Assembly (NCBI GenBank): GCA_945952065.1
Contig: CAMFGY010000013.1
Coordinates: 60,157 to 124,156 of the forward strand
From: an uncultured Burkholderiales bacterium
GTDB taxonomy: Bacteria > Pseudomonadota > Gammaproteobacteria > Burkholderiales > Burkholderiaceae_C
Direction: 5' to 3'
Length of the DNA: 64,000 nt
The number at the start of each line of letters is the position of its first letter. Within the stretch, counting starts at the first letter, position 1. The notes beneath the pieces are model-generated. The model was not told the origin of the DNA. It searched no databases and worked only from the letters and a program-made list of their open reading frames with translations. The translations under genes were made by a program, and so were the position numbers. Shown here piece after piece: positions 37,448 to 46,581 of this stretch.

Positions 37448-38812
37448 TCATCGCTGCTCTGTGAAACCCAGCCTTTGCAACAGGCCTTGGGCATTGAACA
37501 ACAAAACCAACTCGGTCCCCCGCTCCGGCCTTGTGGAGCCATCGGAGCTGGTCTTGATGTCCGCCGCGGCTGCCGACGCCGCGGCCGCGAGCGTTGGGGG
37601 CAAGGCCGCGGAGATTTTTTCGACTTCGGCGCGCAACTCAGACTCCGACTTCCGGCTCAATTCATCGGGCGAAGGCATCGCTGCCATGGCCGATTTTGCG
37701 GCCATCAGGGTCGACAAAGAAGGCAGGGGCACAGACTCGGCATTGCCCTTCTTGGCGCCGTCCTTGCTGGCCTTCTCTTTGGGCGCGGCTTGCCAATAGC
37801 GCAGGATCTGATGCCCTTCATCAAACACCACCCGGCGCCCTTTTCCCAACAGCGCCGTCACTTCGTCCACATGGGTTTGGCCCAGCTGCCAGTTTTTGGC
37901 GGCCTGGGCAAAGCGGTGTTGCGAGGCTTGCAGTTCCTGCTTGGGCAGGAGAGGCGCTGAGTCCAGGGTTTCAAACACGACGCGGGTTTCATCCGACCAA
38001 GACTTGTCACCCAAGGGCAGCCGGAACATGCGGTCGCGCAGCAAAAAGCCCCAGTCGTATTTCTCCCCGCCGTCATCAATCAAGCCATGCAGCATGCGGT
38101 GGTTCAGGCGCAGACGTCGCTCGCCATCGATCAAGGTGACCGAAAAAATGGGCTGATCCGCAAAATTGCTGGGGCTCCAGGCCGGCTCCTCGCATTGCTC
38201 ATAGCTGGGTCTGAACAGGTTCTGCACGAAGCGAACCCAAACAGAGTCGGTACGGGCCAAGCCACTGGCAAAGGCGATGCGGCATTGCAAACGCAGATCA
38301 CCCAAACGGCGCTCGCCCTCGGGCACGCCCGGGCTGCGAACATCGGGTCGCCAAGTGATGCGCCCTTCGGCCAAACGGCTGCGCACCACGCTGTCTTGGT
38401 CGAGCTGACGCCAAGCCGGGTCGGCGACAAACTCATGGTTTTTGTCCAGCGCTATCGGCGTTCTGCCCTGCTCGCCCAGCAAGGCCAGATCCGCTCTGTC
38501 CAGATCGCTGGCGTACTGGCGCGCATAGACCCGGAACTTCAAAGCAGCCTTAGGAGCGAGGGCATGGTGCTTTTCAAACAGGGCTTGCGCTTTGAAGATC
38601 TGGGCCAGGGTCTTGCGCTCGCGTGGCAAGTTGGACTCGCCTTGCATCTGCACCTGGTGCAATTCCAACACGGGGGCATCCCGGGCAATCGGCTTGGACG
38701 CGGGCAAATCTTCATCGGCGGGATCCGCCGCCAAGGCCAGACCGCAACTCAGCAGCAAGGCGGGAATGCCAAACAATGGGGCGGTCAACAGGGAACGGGC
38801 AGAAATTGACAT
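37448..38812 (-). CDS. Secreted protein of unknown function
   Basis: 454 residues from ATG 38812 (MSISARSLLTAPLFGI), preferred over an upstream start because a signal peptide begins here; LLLSCGLALAA could be a signal peptidase I site or a weak lipobox. The mature protein has no recognised domain. Notable parts: a helical region around residues 60-90 (ERKTLAQIFKAQALFEKHH), two Cys in LQCRIAF and YEQCEEP, a region of Lys/Ala near 350, and an Ala-rich segment near 420. It lies 30 bp upstream of pyrC on the same strand, but its role there is not evident. Confidence 0.7.
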   Translation of the reverse strand: MSISARSLLTAPLFGIPALLLSCGLALAADPADEDLPASKPIARDAPVLELHQVQMQGESNLPRERKTLAQIFKAQALFEKHHALAPKAALKFRVYARQYASDLDRADLALLGEQGRTPIALDKNHEFVADPAWRQLDQDSVVRSRLAEGRITWRPDVRSPGVPEGERRLGDLRLQCRIAFASGLARTDSVWVRFVQNLFRPSYEQCEEPAWSPSNFADQPIFSVTLIDGERRLRLNHRMLHGLIDDGGEKYDWGFLLRDRMFRLPLGDKSWSDETRVVFETLDSAPLLPKQELQASQHRFAQAAKNWQLGQTHVDEVTALLGKGRRVVFDEGHQILRYWQAAPKEKASKDGAKKGNAESVPLPSLSTLMAAKSAMAAMPSPDELSRKSESELRAEVEKISAALPPTLAAAASAAAADIKTSSDGSTRPERGTELVLLFNAQGLLQRLGFTEQR

Positions 38813-38910
38813 GACAAGGCTTGAAATCGCAATGGCCGACAGGCTAATGAAACAAGGCCCAAGCCCCCAGCAAGAAGCGACCAACTGCAAAACCAGCAGG
38901 ATCAGCCGCC

Positions 38911-38951
38911 ATAGAAAATGGCCCGCCAGACGAACCGTCCGAGCGGGCCAT
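38911..38951 (-). terminator. Rho-independent terminator after gltL
   Basis: On the minus strand a 9-bp perfect stem (38951-38943 with 38926-38918) with a 16-nt loop is followed by TTTTCTAT. It lies 65 bp beyond the gltL stop and closes the glt operon. Confidence 0.7.
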
Positions 38952-39015
38952 GCGAACCCAGCGCTTTGGCGCCTGCCCCGAATGGGGCGCGCTCAAGGCC
39001 TCCTGGCCATCAAAC

Positions 39016-39750
39016 TCAGTGTTGCAAGATCTTGGCGAGGAAGTCCTTGGCGCGCGGGCTGCGCTCCTCGGGCTTGCCGAAGAAATCTTCACGTTTGCAG
39101 TCTTCCACGATCTTGCCTGCATCCATGAAGATGACGCGATGGCTGACGCGTTTGGCAAAGCCCATTTCATGGGTCACGCACATCATGGTCATGCCCTCTT
39201 CCGCCAGCTTGACCATCACGTCCAGCACTTCACCCACCATCTCAGGGTCCAGCGCGGAGGTCGGCTCGTCAAACAGCATCACGATGGGGTCCATGGACAA
39301 GGCCCGTGCAATCGCCACGCGTTGCTGCTGGCCGCCCGAGAGTTGACCGGGGAATTTGTCTTTGTGCGCAGACAGGCCCACGCGGTCCAGCATCTTCAGC
39401 CCGCGCTTCTTGGCTTCATCGGGAGTGCGACCCAACACCTTGATCTGAGCAATGGTGAGGTTGTCGGTCACGCTCAGGTGCGGGAACAACTCAAAGTGCT
39501 GAAACACCATGCCCACCCGCGAGCGCAACTTGGGCAGATTGGTCTTGGGGTCGGCCAGTGAGATGCCGTCCACGATGATGTCGCCCTTTTGGAAAGGCTC
39601 CAGCGCATTGACGGTCTTGATCAGCGTGGACTTGCCCGAGCCCGAGGGCCCGCACACCACCACCACCTCGCCCTTGTTGATGCTGGTGGTGCAATCGGTC
39701 AGCACCTGGAATTGGCCGTACCACTTGGAAACGTTTTTGATGTTGATCAT
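39016..39750 (-). CDS. gltL: Glutamate/aspartate ABC transporter ATP-binding protein GltL
   Basis: 244 residues from ATG 39750 (GGAG 6 bp upstream). Walker [12 protein letters not shown], signature [12 protein letters not shown], Walker [14 protein letters not shown] and switch His in VTHEMGF are intact. Closest by sequence character to the GltL/GlnQ branch of polar amino acid ATPases. Last gene of gltIJKL, 19 bp after gltK; a terminator follows. It powers uptake of glutamate and aspartate through GltJ/GltK. Confidence 0.94.
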   Translation of the reverse strand: MINIKNVSKWYGQFQVLTDCTTSINKGEVVVVCGPSGSGKSTLIKTVNALEPFQKGDIIVDGISLADPKTNLPKLRSRVGMVFQHFELFPHLSVTDNLTIAQIKVLGRTPDEAKKRGLKMLDRVGLSAHKDKFPGQLSGGQQQRVAIARALSMDPIVMLFDEPTSALDPEMVGEVLDVMVKLAEEGMTMMCVTHEMGFAKRVSHRVIFMDAGKIVEDCKREDFFGKPEERSPRAKDFLAKILQH

Positions 39751-39769
39751 TTGAAACTCCAGTCCAGCA

Positions 39770-40435
39770 TCAGCGGATGATGGCAATCTTCTTTTGCAGT
39801 CGGCGCACCAGCATGGACATGCTGAAGCAGATCAGGAAGTAGATGGCGGTGGCCACCAGATAGGTCTCAACCGGACGATTGAAGTTGCGCCCCGCGGTTT
39901 CAAACCCTTTCAACAGGTCATACGCGCCAATGGCGTAAACCAGCGAGGTGTCTTGGAACAAGATGATGGTCTGGGTCAGCAACACCGGCAACATATTGCG
40001 GAAGGCCTGCGGCAGCACCACGAGCTTCATGGTTTGCCCATAGCTCATGCCCATGGCGTAGCCGGCATAGGTCTGACCCTTGGGCACGCTTTGAATACCG
40101 GCCCGCATGATCTCGGCATAGTAGGCCGCCTCAAACAGCGTGAAGGTCAAGATGGCCGAGATCTCTGCGCCCAGCGGCCGCCCGATCACAAACGGAATCA
40201 GCAAGAAGAACCACAGAATCACCATCACCAGCGGGATGCTGCGCATGGTGTTGATATAGGCCGCAGCAGGCATGGCCAACCAAGACTTGCCGGACAAGCG
40301 CATCAAGGCCAACACAGTGCCCAGGGCAATACCACCCAGCATGGCCACCAAGGTCAGCTGCACCGAAAAGAACAAGCCCTTCAGCACATAGCTGCTGATG
40401 AGGTCCCAATTCAGAAAGGAGAAGTCCAAATTCAT
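39770..40435 (-). CDS. gltK: Glutamate/aspartate ABC transporter permease GltK
   Basis: 221 residues with five membrane helices. The polar-amino-acid permease (His/Glu/Gln/Arg) family motif is clear: [21 protein letters not shown] with the EAA loop facing the ATPase. Begins at an ATG overlapping the gltJ stop (ATGA). Forms a heterodimer with GltJ in the inner membrane. Confidence 0.94.
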   Translation of the reverse strand: MNLDFSFLNWDLISSYVLKGLFFSVQLTLVAMLGGIALGTVLALMRLSGKSWLAMPAAAYINTMRSIPLVMVILWFFLLIPFVIGRPLGAEISAILTFTLFEAAYYAEIMRAGIQSVPKGQTYAGYAMGMSYGQTMKLVVLPQAFRNMLPVLLTQTIILFQDTSLVYAIGAYDLLKGFETAGRNFNRPVETYLVATAIYFLICFSMSMLVRRLQKKIAIIR

Positions 40436-41178
40436 GATTGGCTGCTCCCCACCATGCCGGGCACACGTGCGCGCAGCTCAATCAAACGGGCCACCGCAAA
40501 AATGGCGATTGAGGAGACGAAGTACAGCGCCGTCACGGCCAAATAGATTTCAATGCCTTTGGAGGTTTCTTCCTGGGCCTGACGCGCGAACATGATGAGC
40601 TCGGGCACCGAAACCGCAAAGGCCACGGCCGAGTTCTTCACGATGCCCATGGCCTCGCTGGTCAGCGGCGGGATCACGATGCGCAGCGCCACGGGCAAGA
40701 GCACATATCGATAGGTCTGCGGCAAAGTGAAGCCCATGGCCAAACCCGCATAGGTCTGGCCCTTGGGCAAGCTTTGAATGCCGGCCTTGACCTGCTCGGA
40801 AATCCGCGCCGAGGTGAAAAAGCCCAAGCCCAGCACCACCAGCAGGAAGCTCGGCACCTGCTTCATCACCGGCACCAGTTCAGGCACCACAAAGTACCAA
40901 AGAAAGACCTGCACCAGCACCGGAATATTGCGGAACAGCTCGGTCCAGCTGTCGCCAATCATGACCAGCCATTTGTTCGGCGTGGTGCGAGCAATGCCGA
41001 TCAGCACGCCAAAAAACATCGCCACGATCAAAGCCAAGCCAGACACCGACAGGGTCCAGCCCCAGGCCGACATCATCCAATCCAGATAGGTGATGGAGCC
41101 CCCGCTGCCAAAGCAGCGCGGCACCACCTCCTGGTCAATGGTGTCTTTGCAGAACACCTGCCAATCCCAGTTAGACAA
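40432..41178 (-). CDS. gltJ: Glutamate/aspartate ABC transporter permease GltJ
   Basis: 248 residues. N-terminal SNWDWQVFCKDTIDQEVVPRC is characteristic of GltJ; EAA-type loop in FTSARISEQVKAGIQSLPKGQ. About five membrane helices. It is separated from gltI by 79 bp containing a strong hairpin, and overlaps gltK by 4 bp. Partner of GltK in the inner-membrane channel. Confidence 0.94.
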   Translation of the reverse strand: MSNWDWQVFCKDTIDQEVVPRCFGSGGSITYLDWMMSAWGWTLSVSGLALIVAMFFGVLIGIARTTPNKWLVMIGDSWTELFRNIPVLVQVFLWYFVVPELVPVMKQVPSFLLVVLGLGFFTSARISEQVKAGIQSLPKGQTYAGLAMGFTLPQTYRYVLLPVALRIVIPPLTSEAMGIVKNSAVAFAVSVPELIMFARQAQEETSKGIEIYLAVTALYFVSSIAIFAVARLIELRARVPGMVGSSQS

Positions 41179-41204
41179 GGCACTTCTCCTTCAAGAAACT
41201 ACAA

Positions 41205-41231
41205 GGCCGCCCGAACGCTTGCTGGGCGGCC
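41205..41231 (-). other. Intercistronic hairpin between gltI and gltJ
   Basis: GGCCGCCC and GGGCGGCC form an 8-bp GC stem with an 11-nt loop, without a T tract, 27 bp after the gltI stop. In other ABC operons such hairpins protect the binding-protein mRNA and lower downstream expression; that role here is inference. Confidence 0.6.
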
Positions 41232-41257
41232 TCTGGTCAGCGAATGCGCTCAGCGCA

Positions 41258-42154
41258 TCACTTCTTGGCGTACTCCTCAGCCGGCTTGTCGTTCGGGTTG
41301 GCCCAGGCCTTCTTGGTGTTTTCGTTGGCAGGCATGCCCACCTTGGTGTTGGTCGGAGGAATCGGTTGCTCGAACCACTTGCTCCAGGTCTTGGCGATGT
41401 CGCCCGACTTCATCTGGGCAATGATGCTGTCGTCCACGGCCTTCTTGAAGGCGGGGTCGTCCTTGCGGATCATGATGGCGATGGGCTCAACGGCCAGCAC
41501 CTCACCCACGATCTTGTAGTCGGCCGGGTTCTTGGCCTTGGCAGCCAGGCCCGACAGGATCGCGCCGTCCATCACGAAGGCATCAGCACGGCCGGATTCC
41601 AGCAGCAAGAAACTGTCGGCGTGGTCTTTGCCGAACACTTCCTTGAAGTCCACGCCAGTGGCGCGCTCATGCTTGCGCAGCGTTTGCACCGAGGTCGTGC
41701 CGGTGGTGGTGGCCACACTCTTGCCGTTGAGCTGGTTGATATTGGTAATGCCCGAATTGGCCTTGACCAAGATGCGCACTTCTTCCACAAAGGTGGTGAC
41801 CGCAAATGCCACGTCTTTTTGACGGGTGGCATTGTTGGTGGTGGAGCCGCACTCGATATCGACGGTGCCGTTTTGCAGCAGCGGGATACGGTTTTGCGAA
41901 GTGACCGGCTGGTACTTGATGCTCAAGGAACTCATGCCGAGCTTTTTGCGCACGTCTTGCAGCACCTTCTCGCACACTTCGACGTGGTAGCCCACAAACT
42001 TGCCATCACCCAGGGTGTAGGACAGCGCGCCCGAGGACTCACGCACGCCCATGGTGACGCTTCCACTGTCTTTGATTTTCTTCAGCGTGTCTTCGGCGTG
42101 CACCAGGCCGGTAGCAGCAGCCAATGCGAGGGCAAGCAGTGTTTTCTTGGTCAT
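41258..42154 (-). CDS. gltI: Glutamate/aspartate ABC transporter substrate-binding protein GltI
   Basis: 298 residues from ATG 42154 (GGAG 6 bp upstream); an upstream in-frame codon would place the signal peptide internally. Signal peptide MTKKTLLALALAAATGLVHA. SBP family 3 features: ESSGALSYTLGDGKFVGYHVEVC, ECGSTTNNATRQKDVAFA and the ATTTGTTSVQTLRKHE segment. Two Cys are placed as in GltI. It delivers glutamate and aspartate to GltJK. First gene of the glt operon; lysR is 103 bp upstream on the same strand. Confidence 0.95.
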   Translation of the reverse strand: MTKKTLLALALAAATGLVHAEDTLKKIKDSGSVTMGVRESSGALSYTLGDGKFVGYHVEVCEKVLQDVRKKLGMSSLSIKYQPVTSQNRIPLLQNGTVDIECGSTTNNATRQKDVAFAVTTFVEEVRILVKANSGITNINQLNGKSVATTTGTTSVQTLRKHERATGVDFKEVFGKDHADSFLLLESGRADAFVMDGAILSGLAAKAKNPADYKIVGEVLAVEPIAIMIRKDDPAFKKAVDDSIIAQMKSGDIAKTWSKWFEQPIPPTNTKVGMPANENTKKAWANPNDKPAEEYAKK

Positions 42155-42257
42155 AAACGCTCCAATTTCAAAGGTGGCAGGTACTGTAAATACTGAGGAT
42201 AGAGCAGACCACGCGCGAGCAGCGTGGCGAATACGTGTTTCTACGAATCTCACCCGC

Positions 42258-43172
42258 TCAAGCGGCGGTCAAGAAGTTCCACAGGGCCAGCGATGCCGGC
42301 TTGTTGCGCCTCGACAACTCGGGCCTCTCCCGGTAGATGCGCAACTCCATGGTCAGATCAAATTGGCCTTCAGGCGCGGCGCGCACCAAGCGGCGCGCAG
42401 CCAACTCCACGGCCACCGAGCTGGCGGGCAAGAAGGTCAGGCCGTGGCCCTCCAGTGCCATGGCCTTGAGCCCTTCGGCCATATCGGTTTCGTAGATGGC
42501 GTCTAGATTCAAAGGTACGGCCGAGCCCTTCACCACCAACTCCACCAAGCGCCCCAAATAAGCGCCCGAGGCATAACTCAAAAAGGGCAGCTTTTGCCCG
42601 GGGTGCCCAGGCAGTCTGAACATCGGCTCGCCGCGGCTGTCCGCCTTGGCGTAGGCAGCCAATGTTTCCTGACCGAGTGAGGCCATTTGGTAACGCTCGG
42701 GGTCCAGTTGCAGCGGCTGGCTGGCATGGTGGTAAACAATCAGCAAGTCGCAATTGCCTTCGCTGAGTTGCGACATGGCGTCATGCACATTGAGCGCATT
42801 GAGCCGGCACTTGAGCGCACCAAAGCGCTGACGCAAACCCATCAACCAATGCGGGAAGAAGCTGAAGGCCAGGGAGTGCGGCACCGCAAACTCAATCATG
42901 TCTTGCCCGGCCGACTGATGGCTGCGCAGCATATTGCGGGTGGCCTGCAGATTGCCCAAGATCTCCACCGCCTGCCCCAACAGGGTCTCGCCGGCCCCGG
43001 TCAAGCGCGTGGGATAGGAGGAGCGATCCACCAGATCTACCCCGGCCCAGGCTTCCAGCGCCTGAATGCGGCGCGAGAAGGCCGGTTGGGTCACATGCCG
43101 CAATTGAGCCGAGCGCGAAAAGCTGCGCGTCTCGGCCAAGCTGACGAAATCTTCAAGCCATTTGGTTTCCAC
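42258..43172 (-). CDS. LysR family transcriptional regulator
   Basis: 304 residues from a GTG start at 43172 with GAAGG close upstream; further in-frame upstream sequence is not of LysR type. N-terminal HTH: WLEDFVSLAETRSFSRSAQL and VTQPAFSRRIQALEAWAG are typical. The effector domain follows (about 90-300). It precedes gltI on the same strand and may regulate glt uptake; whether it does is inference, as LysR regulators are more often divergent from their targets. Start is less certain because of the non-ATG codon. Confidence 0.9.
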   Translation of the reverse strand: METKWLEDFVSLAETRSFSRSAQLRHVTQPAFSRRIQALEAWAGVDLVDRSSYPTRLTGAGETLLGQAVEILGNLQATRNMLRSHQSAGQDMIEFAVPHSLAFSFFPHWLMGLRQRFGALKCRLNALNVHDAMSQLSEGNCDLLIVYHHASQPLQLDPERYQMASLGQETLAAYAKADSRGEPMFRLPGHPGQKLPFLSYASGAYLGRLVELVVKGSAVPLNLDAIYETDMAEGLKAMALEGHGLTFLPASSVAVELAARRLVRAAPEGQFDLTMELRIYRERPELSRRNKPASLALWNFLTAA

Positions 43173-43371
43173 GCCTTCAGTGTAGCCGCCTCTCCATGGA
43201 CGTCCCGCGCAGCGGGCTGGCGTGCGGCGCGACCGCCGACGCGCACCCCCATGCGGGGAATCCTCACCCCGCAACAAAGGGGGTGCTGGGCCGCTTGAAA
43301 ACAGCGCGCCTGGGTACAGTTGTCATCAAGTGGGCGTACAACAGCTCTCAAGTTTTTGGAGACCGAGCACC

Positions 43372-44064
43372 ATGCAATTCCGCACGCAAAAGTTCATCGC
43401 CAGTGCCCTCATGGTGCTGAGCCTCCCGGCCTTGGCCAGCACCAGCTTGCTGGACTTTGAATCCGTCGCAGCCGCCACCACGGACATGAGCTTGAGCAAT
43501 CCCTACGCAGCGCAAGGCATCAGCTTCAGCGCCAATGCGTGGAGCATGGTCAGCAAGATTGCGCAAAGCGACCCAGGCAGCGGGAACTTTTTTCGTGGCC
43601 TGGATGCCAATAACAAAAGTTTGACCCGAGGTGCGCTGCACCTGGCGATTGACCCCAGCACACTGCCTGGCAATGTGGACCCCACCTTGGTGATCAATGT
43701 GGCGGAAGGCTTCGACACCGATTTCTCCTTGTTGTATGCCGCCTCCATTTCGGGCAAAGGCAAGGTCTCGGTCTTCTCGGCCACCGATGGGCTGGGCGAT
43801 GAACTCGCCTCTTTTGACCTGAACGAAGGCGCGGCCTGCGATATCAAGCCCGGCTGGCTTTGCAACTGGACCGCTGCTGGCGCCCAGTTTTCAGGCCTTG
43901 CACATTCGATCCGCATCAGCGGCAATGACGGGCAATTCTTGTTTGACGACATCCGTTTGCAGCGCAATACCGGCAGCAACCCGGTACCCGAGCCCGGCGG
44001 CTTGGCCTTGAGCCTGGCAGCATTGGGCGCCTTGGCCTGGGGGCGCAAGCGCCGGGCCGCTTGA
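43372..44064 (+). CDS. PEP-CTERM sorting domain protein
   Basis: 230 residues. Signal peptide (FIASALMVLSLPALA), a beta-rich body of about 180 residues beginning LLDFESVAA, and a C-terminal PEP-CTERM signal: VPEPGGLALSLAALGALAW then RKRRAA. Such tags are recognised by an exosortase (EpsH), after which the protein is released, often into exopolysaccharide. No exosortase or EPS gene lies in the window. Body resembles the group with an N-terminal DFE motif; a lectin-like surface role is possible. A strong terminator follows 51 bp after the stop. Confidence 0.9.
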   Translation: MQFRTQKFIASALMVLSLPALASTSLLDFESVAAATTDMSLSNPYAAQGISFSANAWSMVSKIAQSDPGSGNFFRGLDANNKSLTRGALHLAIDPSTLPGNVDPTLVINVAEGFDTDFSLLYAASISGKGKVSVFSATDGLGDELASFDLNEGAACDIKPGWLCNWTAAGAQFSGLAHSIRISGNDGQFLFDDIRLQRNTGSNPVPEPGGLALSLAALGALAWGRKRRAA

Positions 44065-44114
44065 GCGTCAGCCTTGAGTTGCCCTCACGCAAGCTTCAAA
44101 CGCCCATCAAGCGC

Positions 44115-44146
44115 AAAAAAGGCCACGCATCGCGTGGCCTTTTTTT
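44115..44146. terminator. Bidirectional rho-independent terminator
   Basis: Stem GGCCACGC/GCGTGGCC (44121-44128 with 44132-44139), loop 3 nt, flanked by A6 and T7, so it can work for the PEP-CTERM gene on the plus strand and for the convergent ABC exporter on the minus strand. Confidence 0.88.
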
Positions 44147-44188
44147 CATGAAGCTGCGTGGTGACCGGGGGGCAATGCCCCCGGGTCT

Positions 44189-46051
44189 TCATCCGGCTGC
44201 AGGCTCAGGTGCTGAGGCGCTCGCCGTTTCGCCGCCGCTTTGTTGCAGCCGCCACATGCGCGCGTAAACGCCTTGCTGCGCCAGCAGTTGTTCGTGATGG
44301 CCGCGCTCAACGATGCGGCCCGACTGCAGCACCAGAATTTCATGCGCATCAATCACGGTGGACAAACGATGCGCGATCACCAGCACGGTCTTGTTTTGCG
44401 CGGCCGACTCCAACTCCGCTTGAATGGCGCGTTCGTTGCTGGAATCCAGCGCCGAGGTGGCTTCGTCAAAGATCAGGATCGGCGGATCTTTCAGCAAGGT
44501 GCGGGCGATGGCCACGCGCTGCTTTTCGCCGCCACTGAGCTTGAGGCCGCGCTCGCCCACCAAAGTCTCATAGCCCTTAGGGCTGGCCGCGATGAAGTCA
44601 TGGATGTGCGCCGCTTTGGCGGCGGCCTCAACCTCTTGCGGACTGGCGCCCGGCCGCCCATAGGCAATGTTGTAGGCAATCGTGTCATTGAAGAGCACCG
44701 TGTCTTGCGGCACGATGCCGATGGCGCGCCGCAAGCTGCCTTGCGTCACCGAACGCAGGTCTTGGCCATCGATGCGAATGCTGCCCTCTTCAATATCATA
44801 GAAACGAAAGAGCAGCCGAGCCAAAGTACTTTTGCCTGAACCACTGGGGCCGACCACCGCCACCTTCTTGCCCGCCGGGATCTCAAAACTCACCTCGTGC
44901 AGAATCGGCCGGCTCTTGTCATAGGCAAAGCTGACCTTGTCGAAACACACGGCCGCACCGCTCACTTGCAAAGGCACGGCGCCCGGGGCATCCGCCACTT
45001 CGCGCTCGCGCTCCAAGAGCGTGAACATCTTGTCCAAATCGGTCAGGCTTTGCTTGATCTCGCGATAGATCACCCCGAGGAAGTTCAAGGGAATGTAGAG
45101 CTGGATCATGAAGGCGTTGACCATGACCAAGTCCCCCAGACTCATGGTTCCGGCCACCACGCCTTCGGTGGCCCGCCACAGCATCAACACCAAGGCGGTG
45201 GCGATGATCAGTTGTTGCCCGGTGTTGAGCAGCGACAGCGTCGACTGCGCCTTCAATTGCGCACGGCGCAATTTCTCAAGGCTGGCGTCATAACGGCCGG
45301 CCTCAAAGTCCTCGTTGTTGAAGTACTTGACCGTCTCATAGTTCAGCAGCGAATCAATGGCTCGGCTGTGCGCCACCGAATCGAGCTCATTGAGTTGCTT
45401 GCGAAACTTGGTGCGCCATTCGGTCACCGTGATGGTGAAGGTGATGTACAGGGCCAATGCGGCCAGCGTGATCCAGGCAAACCAAGCGTCAAACTTGATC
45501 GCCAAAAGGCTCAGCACCAAAGCCACTTCGATCAGCGTCGGGACGATGCTGTAAAGCGAGTAAGAGATCAACGAATGCACTGCCCGCGTGCCGCGCTCGA
45601 TGTCTCGCGTCATGCCCCCGGTTTGCCGCTCCAGGTGAAAGCGCAGGCTCAGGTCATGCAGATGGCGAAACACCTGCAATGAAATGCTGCGCGCCGTGCC
45701 CTCGGTGGCCTTGGCAAAAATCAGTTCACGCAGTTCGGTGAACAGCGAAGTCATCAAACGCAAGCTGCCATAGGCCAGCAACAGACCCAGCGGCACCACC
45801 GCCATACTCGCCGCCGAGCCCGGCTGGATCGACAGGCTGTCCACCAAGGACTTCAGCAACAGGGGCACACCCACATTGCTGAGCTTGGCGCCCAGCATGA
45901 AGGCCAAGGCAATGCCAACCCGCCAGCGGTATTGCCACAGATAGGGCAGCAGCTTGCGGATGGTGGCCCAGTCAGAACGCGCGGGCGCCGCAGCGCCAGC
46001 GTTCGTCACGGTGACCGACAAAGAAGATGAGGCAGAGCTGCTGGGTCGCAT
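44189..46051 (-). CDS. ABC exporter, Atm1/HMT1-type (ATPase fused to membrane domain)
   Basis: 620 residues from ATG 46051. Membrane domain with six helices (about 35-330): HLHDLSLRFHLERQTGGMTRDIERG is the Atm1-type intracellular loop, KYFNNEDFEAGRYD the characteristic segment after it. ATPase domain: Walker [16 protein letters not shown]-loop VPQDTVLFN, signature LSGGEKQRVAIA, Walker B ILIFDEATSALD, switch His in VIAHRLST. Atm1 proteins export glutathione-derived or metal/sulfur compounds; family is firm, substrate is inference. Divergent from the thioesterase gene, 59 bp apart. Confidence 0.93.
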   Translation of the reverse strand: MRPSSSASSSLSVTVTNAGAAAPARSDWATIRKLLPYLWQYRWRVGIALAFMLGAKLSNVGVPLLLKSLVDSLSIQPGSAASMAVVPLGLLLAYGSLRLMTSLFTELRELIFAKATEGTARSISLQVFRHLHDLSLRFHLERQTGGMTRDIERGTRAVHSLISYSLYSIVPTLIEVALVLSLLAIKFDAWFAWITLAALALYITFTITVTEWRTKFRKQLNELDSVAHSRAIDSLLNYETVKYFNNEDFEAGRYDASLEKLRRAQLKAQSTLSLLNTGQQLIIATALVLMLWRATEGVVAGTMSLGDLVMVNAFMIQLYIPLNFLGVIYREIKQSLTDLDKMFTLLEREREVADAPGAVPLQVSGAAVCFDKVSFAYDKSRPILHEVSFEIPAGKKVAVVGPSGSGKSTLARLLFRFYDIEEGSIRIDGQDLRSVTQGSLRRAIGIVPQDTVLFNDTIAYNIAYGRPGASPQEVEAAAKAAHIHDFIAASPKGYETLVGERGLKLSGGEKQRVAIARTLLKDPPILIFDEATSALDSSNERAIQAELESAAQNKTVLVIAHRLSTVIDAHEILVLQSGRIVERGHHEQLLAQQGVYARMWRLQQSGGETASASAPEPAAG

Positions 46052-46110
46052 GGGCTTTGTGATTGGAGGGCTGTCACCGAGAATGGAGGGCAATTCTCTC
46101 AGGAAGCCTT

Positions 46111-46560
46111 ATGTCCGAAGCAGTTACCCCTCCCACCGCCACCAACGCCGCCGCCGCAAGCAACAGCCCCAGCCCCGCCCCCGTCACGCCGCGCGAGCTG
46201 GTCTTGCGTGTGATGCCCATGCCGGCCGACGCCAATCACAACGGCGATGTGTTTGGCGGCTGGATCATGGCGCAGGTGGACATTGCGGGTTCCATCTTGC
46301 CGGCGCGACTGTCCAAAGGCCGCGTCACCACGGTCGCCGTGAAAGAGTTCTTGTTCAAGCAGCCGGTGTCGATTGGCGACCTGCTGTCTTTTTATTCCCA
46401 AGTGACCCGCATCGGCCGCACTTCCATCACGGTGCGGGTGGATGTGGTGGCGGAGCGCAACCCCGCCAATCCGGAAGTGGTCAAGGTCACCGAAGCCGAA
46501 TTGACCTTTGTGGCCATTGACCACACGGGCAAGCCACGACAGATCGGCCAGACGGCCTGA
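46111..46560 (+). CDS. Acyl-CoA thioesterase (YciA-like hotdog fold)
   Basis: 149 residues from ATG 46111 (AGGA 8 bp upstream). Core: MPMPADANHNGDVFGGWIMAQ, with the catalytic Asp-His region typical of type II thioesterases (NHNGDVFGGW), then VAVKEFLFKQPVSIGDLL and a last strand ELTFVAIDHTGKPRQI. It hydrolyses acyl-CoA in the cytoplasm; chain length unknown. An N-terminal Ala/Pro/Ser-rich extension of about 30 residues is unusual. Fits the lipid-metabolism block that begins next to it. Confidence 0.93.
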   Translation: MSEAVTPPTATNAAAASNSPSPAPVTPRELVLRVMPMPADANHNGDVFGGWIMAQVDIAGSILPARLSKGRVTTVAVKEFLFKQPVSIGDLLSFYSQVTRIGRTSITVRVDVVAERNPANPEVVKVTEAELTFVAIDHTGKPRQIGQTA

Positions 46561-46581
46561 ACCCATCAGAAAAAGCCCAGA

